From: Planktotalea sp.
Lineage (GTDB): Bacteria > Pseudomonadota > Alphaproteobacteria > Rhodobacterales > Rhodobacteraceae
Reading direction: 5' to 3'
Assembly: GCA_024645145.1 (NCBI GenBank)
Contig: JAHEGL010000378.1
Location: 1-5,229, forward strand
DNA length: 5,229 nucleotides
Shown here: one piece after another, positions 1 through 5,229 of the stretch
Layout of the letters: each line of letters starts with the position of its first letter
How positions within the stretch are numbered: the first letter of the stretch is position 1
Notes under the pieces: generated by a model
Databases searched by the model: none
The model's input: only the letters and a program-made list of their open reading frames with translations
Told to the model about the DNA's origin: nothing
Program-made: the position numbers and the translations under genes

Positions 1-127
1 AGCATCTACGTTTGTGATGCCTGTGGTAGAGATCGATGGTGTGTCGCTTGGCGATGGTCAGGTTGGCTCCGTCACGCCGCGTTTGCGCGAAATTTATCTT
101 GAAGAAAGCCTCAAGAAAGCGATCTAA
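1..127 (+). CDS. dat: D-amino-acid transaminase, C-terminal end (partial)
   Basis: Only the last 41 codons are present, in the frame starting at base 2 and ending at TAA 125-127. The translated tail (ASTFVMPVVEIDG, then SLGDGQVG, PRLREIYLEES) matches my memory of the end of fold-type IV PLP aminotransferases of the D-amino-acid transaminase group. In these the segment equivalent to TSASxFVMPVVEIDG lies near the cofactor phosphate, and a C-terminal LREIYLEE helix closes the protein. The enzyme interconverts D-alanine and D-glutamate with their 2-oxo acids in the cytoplasm and supplies D-amino acids for peptidoglycan. The PLP lysine and the rest of the catalytic domain lie outside the window, so a branched-chain aminotransferase of the same fold cannot be fully excluded. 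The gene ends at a strong terminator and is therefore probably transcriptionally separate from what follows. Confidence 0.8.
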   Translation, partial: ASTFVMPVVEIDGVSLGDGQVGSVTPRLREIYLEESLKKAI

Positions 128-143
128 GCCTTCTGATTAAGTG

Positions 144-190
144 AAACGCCCGCGCCTTGCCCAGCAGTGCGCGGGCGTTTTGCGTTTTGT
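144..190 (+). terminator. Rho-independent terminator after the transaminase gene
   Basis: AAACGCCCGCGC (144-155) pairs perfectly with GCGCGGGCGTTT (169-180), giving a 12-bp GC-rich stem with a 13-base loop. It is followed by the T-rich tract TGCGTTTTGTTTG. It begins 16 bases after the stop codon of the upstream gene. The stem and tail are the classic intrinsic terminator form. On the opposite strand the A's at the foot of the stem give only a short T run, so it works mainly for the + strand. Confidence 0.92.
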
Positions 191-230
191 TTGCGCGCTT
201 TCCCCTTGCGCAGAGGTCCGCTGATCCAAT

Positions 231-258
231 TTGTAGCACTCAGAAAAATTTGTAATCT
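231..258 (+). promoter_or_regulatory. Candidate promoter for the OmpA/H3TH gene pair
   Basis: The 100-base gap between the terminator and the ATG at 292 is AT-rich and is the only place for a promoter of the following genes. The best sigma70-like pair I see is TTGTAG (231-236) and TAATCT (253-258), with a 16-base spacer. The word AATTTGTA occurs twice, at 228-235 and 247-254, 19 bases apart, and overlaps both elements. This is a by-eye match only. A weak ribosome binding site (AGGTG, 282-286) precedes the ATG by 5 bases. Confidence 0.3.
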
Positions 259-291
259 AGCGATTATATTGAACAATAAGTAGGTGCGGTG

Positions 292-1235
292 ATGCGGAAA
301 TTTCTTGGCATAGTGGTGCTGGCGGCGGGTGTTGGTGGTTTAGGATATTGGGGTGCGAAAGATCATGCGCTTGATATGCAAAATGCGATTTCGGAGCGGG
401 CGACGGCCGCGATGACGGCGCGCCAATCGCCTACACGATCAACTACGACGCCTCTGAAGGTGTGAATGTTGATGGCAATTTGCCGAATGGTTTGGATCTT
501 TCTTAAATCGGTGAAGCGCTGGGCGTGAGCAATATCAGCGGCGACGTCACTAACGCGATGGATGGTAACCCAAGCACTTTGCTTGCTGCGCTGCACAGGC
601 TGAAAGATTGGCTCCCTGAATTCGACAGCGCATCTGTAAATGTGAGTGAAAGCGGGACATCAGTGGCTGGCGTCACGACACCGGGTGTGAACGCGTCTCT
701 TGTTGCTGCTGCGCTTGCAACGGATTTTGAGGACACCGCAACTCTGGATTTCAAACCGTCGAACAACAGTGTTCAAAGTGGCGCAGAGCGAGTAAACGCC
801 GCGACAGGGATCATCGAGCAATTTCAATTTGGTTCTTGGTTGCCCAAAGCAGAGTTCAGACCTTCGCTTGCCAATTGCGCGACAGAGGCGGACAAGTTGC
901 TCGCAACGACGAAGATCAATTTCCTGAGCGGCTCCACCGATCTTGGCCCGCGTAGTCAACGTGCGACCAACGCGCTTGCGTCGATAATGGCGCGCTGCGT
1001 TAGTGCAGGACTGACGGTCGAGCTTGGTGGGCACACCGACAATACAGGGTCGGGTAATTATGAATTAAGCGCCGCACGCGCGGTCGTCGTCGGTGAAGCT
1101 ATGATTGCACGCGGTGTCCCACGCGAAGCGATTTCGGCAGTGGGTTTTTGCCCCAGTAAACCAATAGCAGACAATGCGACTGAAGCAGGCCGCGCTGCCA
1201 ACCGCCGCACCACAGTGAGTTGGGCGCAACAATAA
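292..1235 (+). pseudogene. OmpA-family peptidoglycan-associated protein, frameshifted and with an internal stop
   Basis: Translation from ATG 292 gives a hydrophobic N-terminal anchor or signal (MRKFLGIVVLAAGVGGLGYW) and stays open only to TGA 463-465 (57 residues). The continuation (GAPIAYTINYDASEG, then NLPNGLDLS) is in another frame from about 417, is cut by TAA 504-506, and then runs open to TAA 1233-1235. A single missing base near 412-422 plus a GAA-to-TAA change at 504 would explain everything. The repaired gene would encode 314 residues. The final ~110 residues form an OmpA-like domain with GGHTDNTG (asp of the TD pair), LSAARA (arg) and GRAANRRTT. In this family the asp and arg bind diaminopimelate of peptidoglycan. 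A restart at GTG 525 would give 236 residues without an export signal, so no correctly targeted product is expected. Sequencing or assembly error is the main alternative to true decay. The gene lies 19 bases before the H3TH gene, probably in one transcript. Confidence 0.8.
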
Positions 1236-1242
1236 GTTTTGA

Positions 1243-1247
1243 AAGGA
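1243..1247 (+). promoter_or_regulatory. Ribosome binding site of the H3TH protein gene
   Basis: AAGGA lies 7 bases upstream of ATG 1255, inside the 19-base gap after the ompA stop. It fixes the start at 1255 rather than at the in-frame ATG at 1288 (residue 12), which would cut into the membrane segment's N-terminal flank. Confidence 0.7.
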
Positions 1248-1254
1248 TAAGAGT

Positions 1255-1893
1255 ATGTTTCGTGAATGGGGCTTTTTAGTAAGTGAAATGGTCGTGCTGA
1301 TCCTTTTGGCAGCACTTCTGGGGCTGTTTGTTGGCTGGTTGATTTGGGGGCGCCGCAGTGCGGTTACGGTTGATACGAGCGAAGCAGATCGTCTTCGCCG
1401 TGAACTGGACGCGTGCAAAGCCAAGCATTCTGACAAAGACGCACGTATCACTGCGCTAGAAGCCGATCTTGCGGCGTCACAGGTTCAATCCACTGAGCCC
1501 GCTCAGGTTGGGGCGGTCCATGCGGAGGTCGAGCAGGTCGAAGCAATCGAGGCAAATGCAGCTGTTGATTATGACGGCGACGGTGTGATCGAGGGAGAGA
1601 ACGAAGGCGTGAAGCCCGCTACCCTAGATGCAGCGCGCGGTGGCATTGCGGATGATCTCAAGCAAATTAAAGGCATTGGACCGAAGATGGAAAAGATGTG
1701 CAACGCACTTGGCTTCTATCACTTTGATCAAATAGCGGCTTGGACACCGGCGGAAGAAGCGTGGGTAAACGCGAACCTTGAAGGGTTTAAAGGTCGTGTC
1801 AGTCGCTATGAATGGATTGCCCAAGCCAAGCTGCTTGCGGCAGGTGGAGAAACAGAATTCTCCAAACGCGTTGAAGGCGGCGACGTCTATTAA
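1255..1893 (+). CDS. Membrane-anchored H3TH/helix-hairpin-helix protein (COG3743-like)
   Basis: The protein has 212 residues. A single hydrophobic segment at about 12-31 is followed by WGRR, so the C-terminal part should face the cytoplasm. Residues ~42-75 are charged and heptad-like (SEADRLRRELDACKAKH, ITALEADLAA), a probable coiled coil. Residues 80-120 are acidic and include DYDGDGVIEGEN (105-116), an EF-hand-like loop with asp at positions 1, 3 and 5 but asn at position 12. Residues ~132-197 form a compact domain with DDLKQIKGIGPKMEKMCNAL, GFYHFDQIAAW, and LEGFKGRVSRYEWIAQAK, then the tail GGETEFSKRV. From memory this is the domain annotated as 'predicted 5' DNA nuclease, flap endonuclease-1-like, H3TH'. 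It also occurs as a C-terminal extension of NuoE and ribosomal protein L21 in Rhodobacteraceae. IKGIGPK is the helix-hairpin-helix GxG turn, which usually contacts DNA backbone. I see no acidic nuclease site, so nuclease activity is doubtful. The true function is unknown. It is likely cotranscribed with the broken ompA gene. Confidence 0.85.
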   Translation: MFREWGFLVSEMVVLILLAALLGLFVGWLIWGRRSAVTVDTSEADRLRRELDACKAKHSDKDARITALEADLAASQVQSTEPAQVGAVHAEVEQVEAIEANAAVDYDGDGVIEGENEGVKPATLDAARGGIADDLKQIKGIGPKMEKMCNALGFYHFDQIAAWTPAEEAWVNANLEGFKGRVSRYEWIAQAKLLAAGGETEFSKRVEGGDVY

Positions 1894-1898
1894 CCACC

Positions 1899-1927
1899 TT
1901 GCTCTGCGGGAAACTCTCGCAGAGCAA
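1899..1927. terminator. Hairpin between convergent genes, possible weak bidirectional terminator
   Basis: TTGCTCTGCG (1899-1908) pairs perfectly with CGCAGAGCAA (1918-1927) around a 9-base loop. It fills most of the 40-base gap between the stop of the H3TH gene (1893) and the stop of the convergent DUF1244 gene (1934). Neither side carries a run of T, so it is not a canonical intrinsic terminator. It may protect 3' ends or assist termination for both transcripts. Confidence 0.5.
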
Positions 1928-1933
1928 TACGCT

Positions 1934-2233
1934 CTAGCTCGCGTCTTTGTGCGAGACTTCAAAAGCAGCTTTTTGCGCATCGGATGCGTCTGCTTGATAC
2001 TTCGCGCGCCACTCTGCAAAAGGCATGCCGTAGAAGGCTTCTCGGCCTTCATCTTTGTTCATCTCGATCCCGCGCTCGTTCGCAGCTTCTTGATACCAGC
2101 GCGATAGGCAGTTGCGGCAAAAGCCCGTCAGATTCATCATATCAATGTTCTGAACATCTGTGCGCTGAGCCAAGTGATCGCGCAAACGGCGAAAGGCGGC
2201 AGCTTCAAGTTCGAGTTGCGTTTGTGCGTCCAT
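1934..2233 (-). CDS. DUF1244 family protein
   Basis: The protein has 99 residues, the usual size for this short proteobacterial family of unknown function (DUF1244, from memory PF06844). The hallmark is the central NLTGFCRNCLSRWY stretch (residues 34-47), with a CxxC pair at C39 and C42. It is flanked by an N-terminal helix (AAAFRRLRDHL) and by the downstream block AFYGMPFAEWRAKYQ. It is soluble, with no signal or membrane segment. ATG 2233 is supported by AGGAG at 2242-2246 (minus strand), 8 bases upstream. It lies 84 bases downstream of the DMT transporter gene on the same strand and may be read through from it, or may have its own promoter in that gap. No function can be assigned. The cysteines could bind a metal or be redox-active, but that is inference. 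Confidence 0.9.
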   Translation of the reverse strand: MDAQTQLELEAAAFRRLRDHLAQRTDVQNIDMMNLTGFCRNCLSRWYQEAANERGIEMNKDEGREAFYGMPFAEWRAKYQADASDAQKAAFEVSHKDAS

Positions 2234-2291
2234 TGGGCAGGCTCCTAGCTATACGTCTTTGATGCAACATGTGGTCCACACTTGCTTGGAT

Positions 2292-2311
2292 CAAGCGCTA
2301 AACAGCGCTTG
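2292..2311 (-). other. 8-bp perfect hairpin after the DMT gene
   Basis: CAAGCGCT (2292-2299) and AGCGCTTG (2304-2311) form an 8-bp stem with a 4-base loop. It starts 6 bases past the stop of the DMT transporter gene and ends 58 bases before the DUF1244 start. In minus-strand sense it is followed by ATCCAAGC, with no T tract. It may be an mRNA 3'-end stabiliser, a partial terminator or a protein site. The sequence alone does not decide. Confidence 0.4.
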
Positions 2312-2317
2312 CGGGCG

Positions 2318-3211
2318 TTAATGTTCAACAGGTTTCGATGCGCTTGGCCCCAAAAAGGTCACCATCAGCGCGGCAAACGTGATTGCGAAGACCCCGATCA
2401 GCCCCATCGGACCGGGGATGATGGAAAATAAGATCACATCAAAACCAAGCGCCCAAATCAAACCCGCAAAATCAAACGGTGCAAGAGTGCTTACAGGCGC
2501 GCGTGCTGTCGCTTCATTTGCAACAATATGCCCGATGCCACCCAAAAATCCGGCGAGCGCGAGCCAACCGAACATGGCAGCGCTTAATGTGATCCATCCG
2601 AACGCAATCGTGGCAAGTCCTACGACTGATCCGACCAAAGCAAGATAAAAGGCGATTGATGCGCTGCTTTCCGTTTGCGTCATGGTCTTGGTGTGCACCC
2701 TGACAAAGGCCATTGTAAACGCGAAGACCAAGCCAGCAGCGACGCCGATCAAAGCGCCTTCGCTCGGCAGTGTGAACGCATCCCACAGCAAGAAAAGAAC
2801 ACCTGCAAACCCAAAAATGACAGTGCCAAAAATGTGTACCGTGAGTTTTTCTTTCAACAAAAATGCGGCAAGCGGGAGAACAAGGATGGGCGCGAGATAG
2901 CCAAGCGCTTGTGCGTTGGCCAAAGGCAGATATGCAAGTGCTGTGAAAAACATCGCCATGGCAAAAATGCCAAGCAAACTGCGTGTGACATGCAGACGGG
3001 GATGCTTTGTGCGCAGCGCACTTGGAAATTCACGCCGCCATACCATGTATAGGCAGATAGGGAACAAGGCCAAGAAAGAGCGCCAAAAGATCAATTGCCC
3101 AAGCGGCACCGTGTCCGCTGTCACGCGTACAGCGGCTGACATGGCGGTCATCAGAAAGGTCGCAAGAAGTCGCAGACCAATACCTGTCAAAAAGTCTTTG
3201 CGCGCGTTCAT
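2318..3211 (-). CDS. DMT-superfamily (EamA) transporter
   Basis: The protein has 297 residues, the typical length for a two-domain EamA permease, with about ten hydrophobic segments across the inner membrane. The first repeat spans ~11-142 and the second ~153-287. The first repeat has the familiar features of the family: FWRSFLALFPICLYMVWRR after the second helix, then LPLANAQALGYLAPILVLPLA and the LLKEKLT end of the domain. Members export or import small metabolites such as amino acids, nucleosides or cofactors. No feature here reveals the substrate. It sits between the N-formylglutamate amidohydrolase gene (6-base gap) and DUF1244, all on the minus strand, so the first two are very probably one operon. 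The start ATG is immediately preceded by AAAAGG, with no spacer, which is unusual. Translation may depend on coupling with the upstream gene. Confidence 0.88.
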   Translation of the reverse strand: MNARKDFLTGIGLRLLATFLMTAMSAAVRVTADTVPLGQLIFWRSFLALFPICLYMVWRREFPSALRTKHPRLHVTRSLLGIFAMAMFFTALAYLPLANAQALGYLAPILVLPLAAFLLKEKLTVHIFGTVIFGFAGVLFLLWDAFTLPSEGALIGVAAGLVFAFTMAFVRVHTKTMTQTESSASIAFYLALVGSVVGLATIAFGWITLSAAMFGWLALAGFLGGIGHIVANEATARAPVSTLAPFDFAGLIWALGFDVILFSIIPGPMGLIGVFAITFAALMVTFLGPSASKPVEH

Positions 3212-3217
3212 CCTTTT

Positions 3218-3958
3218 TTATGCGATCACGTCAGAAAGTGCGCGTTCAAGCAATGGTGCGAGCCTTTGCGCCCATGCTTTTTGCTGCGCTTCGGTTTCAA
3301 TCAGATCATTGCGCAGCTCAATCAGAACATTCAGATGCCCATGTCGCAGCGCATGCGTGTCCACCGCATCGCCGGGGAGGTGCCCAGAATAGGGTTCGTT
3401 GTCGCCAATCGTGAGATCTTTTTCGGTCTTCAAAATCTTTATCAATGCCTGTGCGAGACGATCATCATCTGCATAAAGAACCCCAATCTCCCAAGGGCGT
3501 TTGGGGCGTCCTTTCAGCTGGGGCGTGAACGAATGGATTGAGAGCAACACAGGATCATCACGCCGTGTCATCAAGGCGTTGAGCGCTGTGTGATAAGGGC
3601 GGTAGCACGCAGCCATGCGTTCCTCTAATTCCTCAGGCTCAGCGTGGCGGTTCGCTGGAATTATCGTGCCATCGTAAAGTTTCATTAATAAAGTTGGGTC
3701 ATCACTGCCGCGATTGGGATCAATCACAAGGCGTGAGAAATTTGAGCAAATCACAGGACCGTCGAGCAAAACGCCTAATTCTTGCGCAACGCCTGCCGCG
3801 CCAATATCGTAAGCGATATGGCGGTTCATATCTTGCGCGCTTATGCCGAGATCACCACCGTTAACGAACGCAGGCACGGTATTGGCCGCATGATCGCTTG
3901 AAACAGTCCATCTGCTCTTGCGCGTCGCGCCAAATTCAAAGAAAGGCTGGTAAGTCAC
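3218..3958 (-). CDS. N-formylglutamate amidohydrolase family protein
   Basis: The protein has 246 residues from GTG 3958. Recognisable blocks of the family (PF05013 from memory) are SSDHAANTVP (20-29), DIGA (51-54), SNFSRLVIDPNR (72-83), HSFTP (142-146), GHLPGDAVDTHALRHG (192-207) and VLIELRNDLI (211-220). The histidines and the glutamate in these blocks are the likely zinc ligands and catalytic residues. The enzyme class hydrolyses N-formylglutamate to glutamate and formate in the cytoplasm, in histidine catabolism. No other hut genes are visible, so a related N-acyl or formyl amino acid may be the real substrate. The frame stays open upstream to 4156, but that extension has no family resemblance and would overlap pyruvate kinase. 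GTG 3958 is supported by AGGAAA 7 bases upstream and by homology beginning at TYQPFFEFGA. It is first in a minus-strand cluster with the DMT gene and is divergent from pyk. Confidence 0.85.
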   Translation of the reverse strand: MTYQPFFEFGATRKSRWTVSSDHAANTVPAFVNGGDLGISAQDMNRHIAYDIGAAGVAQELGVLLDGPVICSNFSRLVIDPNRGSDDPTLLMKLYDGTIIPANRHAEPEELEERMAACYRPYHTALNALMTRRDDPVLLSIHSFTPQLKGRPKRPWEIGVLYADDDRLAQALIKILKTEKDLTIGDNEPYSGHLPGDAVDTHALRHGHLNVLIELRNDLIETEAQQKAWAQRLAPLLERALSDVIA

Positions 3959-3965
3959 AAATCTG

Positions 3966-3971
3966 TTTCCT
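3966..3971 (-). promoter_or_regulatory. Ribosome binding site fixing the GTG start at 3958
   Basis: AGGAAA on the minus strand (TTTCCT on +) lies 7 bases before GTG 3958. The site and its spacing favour this GTG over the in-frame ATG at 4156, which would add 66 unrelated residues and enter the pyruvate kinase gene. Confidence 0.7.
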
Positions 3972-3994
3972 AGCTGAATTAGATAACAGGATAG

Positions 3995-4023
3995 TTGCCG
4001 AGCGATCTGAAATGCGCAATAAG
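3995..4023 (+). promoter_or_regulatory. Candidate promoter of pyruvate kinase
   Basis: TTGCCG (3995-4000) and AATAAG (4018-4023) are separated by 17 bases and each match the sigma70 consensus at four of six positions. Initiation would fall near 4030, about 70 bases before the pyk ATG. The operator-like palindrome would then sit at or just after the start point, a typical place for repression. This is a by-eye candidate only. The minus-strand promoter for the amidohydrolase operon must lie in the same 142-base gap (3959-4100), and I found no clear one. Confidence 0.3.
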
Positions 4024-4033
4024 CGACACAAAT

Positions 4034-4047
4034 TGTTAGCGGTAACA
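4034..4047. promoter_or_regulatory. LacI-type operator-like palindrome upstream of pyk
   Basis: TGTTAGC GGTAACA is a 14-bp inverted repeat with one mismatched pair and a central CG, flanked by matching AA/TT two bases out. This is the form of operators bound by LacI-family (and some GntR-type) regulators. From memory it resembles sites of the alphaproteobacterial central-carbon regulators CceR (Rhodobacter) and PckR (Sinorhizobium), which control glycolytic and gluconeogenic genes. It sits 53 bases before the pyruvate kinase start, in the divergent intergenic region, and could affect both directions. The binding protein is not in this window. Confidence 0.5.
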
Positions 4048-4089
4048 CTTTGGACGAAAAGTGAAAGTCGTATGACGCCGAAGTGGAAT

Positions 4090-4094
4090 GGAAG
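4090..4094 (+). promoter_or_regulatory. Ribosome binding site of pyk
   Basis: GGAAG lies 6 bases before ATG 4101. Together with the homology starting at residues 6-8 of the protein ([12 protein letters not shown]), it supports ATG 4101 as the start. Confidence 0.55.
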
Positions 4095-4100
4095 AATGAT

Positions 4101-5229
4101 ATGAAACGCGAACGCAGTGTAAAAATCGTAGCAACGCTGGGGCCAGCTTCTGACAATTACGAGATGATCCGTAAGTTGCATGAAGCGGGCGCAGATGTGT
4201 TTCGCCTTAATATGAGCCACGGTAGCCACGAAAAGATTGCTGAATTACACGCAGCTATTCGCAAAGTTGAAGAAGACCTGGATAGTCCGATCGCCATTCT
4301 TGCGGACCTGCAAGGGCCGAAACTGCGCGTGGGCGAGTTCAAAAACGGCTCTGAGGAGTTGGAAATTGGCGCTGACTTCCGTCTTGATCTGGATGAGGCA
4401 CCCGGTGATGTGACGCGCGTGACACTTCCGCATCCTGAAATTTTTGCAGCCCTCGAAGTTGGCGCATCACTTTTGGTGAACGACGGTAAAATTCGTCTGA
4501 AGGTACAAGAGTGTGGCGCGGATTATGCGAATTGCGAAGTTGTTATTGGGGGAACCATTTCCAACCGTAAAGGTGTGAACGTCCCTGATGTGGTTCTGCC
4601 ACTTGCAGCTTTGTCTGAAAAAGACCTCGCCGATCTTGAATTCGTTTGCGAGCTTGGTGTTGATTGGCTCGCTTTGTCATTTGTGCAGCGCGCCAAAGAC
4701 GTTTGGGACGCGCGAGACCTTGTGAAAGGGCGTGCATCTGTGCTGTCGAAGATTGAAAAGCCGTCTGCGGTTAGTAGTTTCGAAGAGATCCTCGATGCGT
4801 CTGATGGCATCATGGTTGCGCGTGGCGATCTAGGTGTTGAGCTTCCTGTTCAGAACGTTCCGCCAATTCAAAAGCGCCTTGTTCGGAAGTGTCGTGCGGC
4901 AGCAAAGCCTGTGATCGTAGCGACACAAATGCTTGAATCGATGATTGAAAGCCCAATGCCCACGCGCGCCGAAGTTTCTGACGTTGCGACGGCGATCTAT
5001 GAAGGCGCAGACGCGATCATGCTTAGCGCAGAGAGTGCCGCAGGCGACTACCCGGTCGAAGCAGTTTCAACCATGGATAACGTCGCGCAAGAGGTGGAAA
5101 GCGATCCGACGTTTACGGAAGTTGTGGAAGCGTCGCGCTCTGCGAGCCGGACATCTGTTGCTGATGGTATCGTTGCCGCTGCGCGCGAGATTGCGGAAAC
5201 CACAGAGATCAAAGCAATTTGCTGCTTTA
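4101..5229 (+). CDS. pyk: Pyruvate kinase, 3'-truncated by the window edge
   Basis: About 376 of the expected ~480 residues are present and the frame is open to the edge. Pyruvate kinase transfers phosphate from phosphoenolpyruvate to ADP, giving pyruvate and ATP, the last step of glycolysis and the Entner-Doudoroff pathway. The visible signatures are [10 protein letters not shown] (8-17), RLNMSHGS (35-42, nucleotide and K+/PEP site), [11 protein letters not shown] (68-78), the B domain around NDGKIRLKV, and NRKGVNVP. The active-site block is SKIEKP (216-221), with K217 as the catalytic lysine and E219 as a Mg ligand. [14 protein letters not shown] follows, with D243 as the second Mg ligand, then [18 protein letters not shown] and [15 protein letters not shown]. 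The final residues enter the C-terminal domain. L70, Q71, K74 and V77 match the K+-independent subgroup, closer to E. coli PykA than PykF. It is transcribed away from the amidohydrolase operon, with an operator-like palindrome upstream. All catalytic residues look intact. Confidence 0.97.
   Translation, partial: MKRERSVKIVATLGPASDNYEMIRKLHEAGADVFRLNMSHGSHEKIAELHAAIRKVEEDLDSPIAILADLQGPKLRVGEFKNGSEELEIGADFRLDLDEAPGDVTRVTLPHPEIFAALEVGASLLVNDGKIRLKVQECGADYANCEVVIGGTISNRKGVNVPDVVLPLAALSEKDLADLEFVCELGVDWLALSFVQRAKDVWDARDLVKGRASVLSKIEKPSAVSSFEEILDASDGIMVARGDLGVELPVQNVPPIQKRLVRKCRAAAKPVIVATQMLESMIESPMPTRAEVSDVATAIYEGADAIMLSAESAAGDYPVEAVSTMDNVAQEVESDPTFTEVVEASRSASRTSVADGIVAAAREIAETTEIKAICCF

Noticed and set aside
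292..520. Programmed ribosomal frameshift in ompA
   Set aside because: There is no slippery heptamer, and a shift would still meet the TAA at 504. Mutation or sequence error is simpler.
525..1235. A stand-alone 236-residue OmpA protein from GTG 525
   Set aside because: It has no export signal, no clear ribosome binding site, and family-like sequence continues upstream of the TAA at 504. It is better read as part of a broken gene.
660..1451. Minus-strand frames opposite ompA and the H3TH gene
   Set aside because: Composition is shadow-like and rich in Arg/Ser/Cys. The plus-strand OmpA and H3TH signatures explain this region.
1778..2262. Plus-strand frames 1778-2107 and 1984-2262 over the H3TH end and DUF1244
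   Set aside because: They overlap supported genes in other frames and show no recognisable domain or ribosome binding site.
2292..2311. TTTAGCGCTTGA as a second LacI-type operator
   Set aside because: Its symmetry is better explained by the 8-bp hairpin after the DMT stop, and it lacks the TGTTA/TAACA half-sites seen at pyk.
2675..3052. Plus-strand open frames across the DMT gene (also 2379-2648, 2682-2900, 2916-3392)
   Set aside because: They lie antisense to a well-supported membrane transporter and have the Lys/Arg/Cys-rich composition of shadow frames.
3218..4156. 312-residue version of the amidohydrolase starting at 4156
   Set aside because: The first 66 residues have no family resemblance, would overlap the pyruvate kinase start by 56 bases, and have no supporting ribosome binding site. 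GTG 3958 has one and starts where homology begins.
4523..4813. Minus-strand frames inside pyk
   Set aside because: They are antisense to an unambiguous pyruvate kinase with all motifs in order.

Overview
The window looks like a chromosomal segment of an alphaproteobacterium, most likely a Rhodobacteraceae (roseobacter-type) member of moderate GC content. The clues are the D-amino-acid transaminase C-terminus, an OmpA-family gene paired with a membrane-anchored H3TH (flap-endonuclease-like) protein, a DUF1244 gene, and N-formylglutamate amidohydrolase lying divergent to pyruvate kinase. This placement rests on remembered family and gene-order resemblance, not on a search.

Layout, left to right. 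Bases 1-127 are the 3' end of a D-amino-acid transaminase gene, closed by a strong intrinsic terminator (12-bp perfect stem). Bases 292-1235 are an OmpA-family gene that is broken as given: its signal/anchor segment is in one frame, the rest is in another, and an in-frame TAA lies at 504-506. Nineteen bases further, on the same strand, is an intact 212-residue protein with one membrane anchor, a coiled coil, an EF-hand-like acidic loop and a C-terminal helix-hairpin-helix/H3TH domain. A U-less hairpin separates it from a convergent minus-strand cluster, transcribed right to left: N-formylglutamate amidohydrolase (GTG start at 3958), a 10-TM EamA/DMT exporter starting 6 bases after it, and a DUF1244 protein. 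A 142-base divergent intergenic region follows, with a 14-bp near-palindrome (TGTTAGCGGTAACA) resembling LacI-family operators. Then comes pyruvate kinase, which runs off the right edge.

Functionally this is mostly housekeeping metabolism and envelope biology: D-amino acid supply, a cell-wall-binding OmpA protein (probably lost), formyl-amino-acid hydrolysis, small-molecule export and the last step of glycolysis. I see no mobile element, CRISPR array, RNA gene, toxin-antitoxin or defence module, and no convincing undescribed multi-gene system. The points most worth a second look are the doubly broken ompA, the operator-like palindrome at pyk, the K+-independent signature of the pyruvate kinase, and the EF-hand-like loop in the membrane-tethered H3TH protein.
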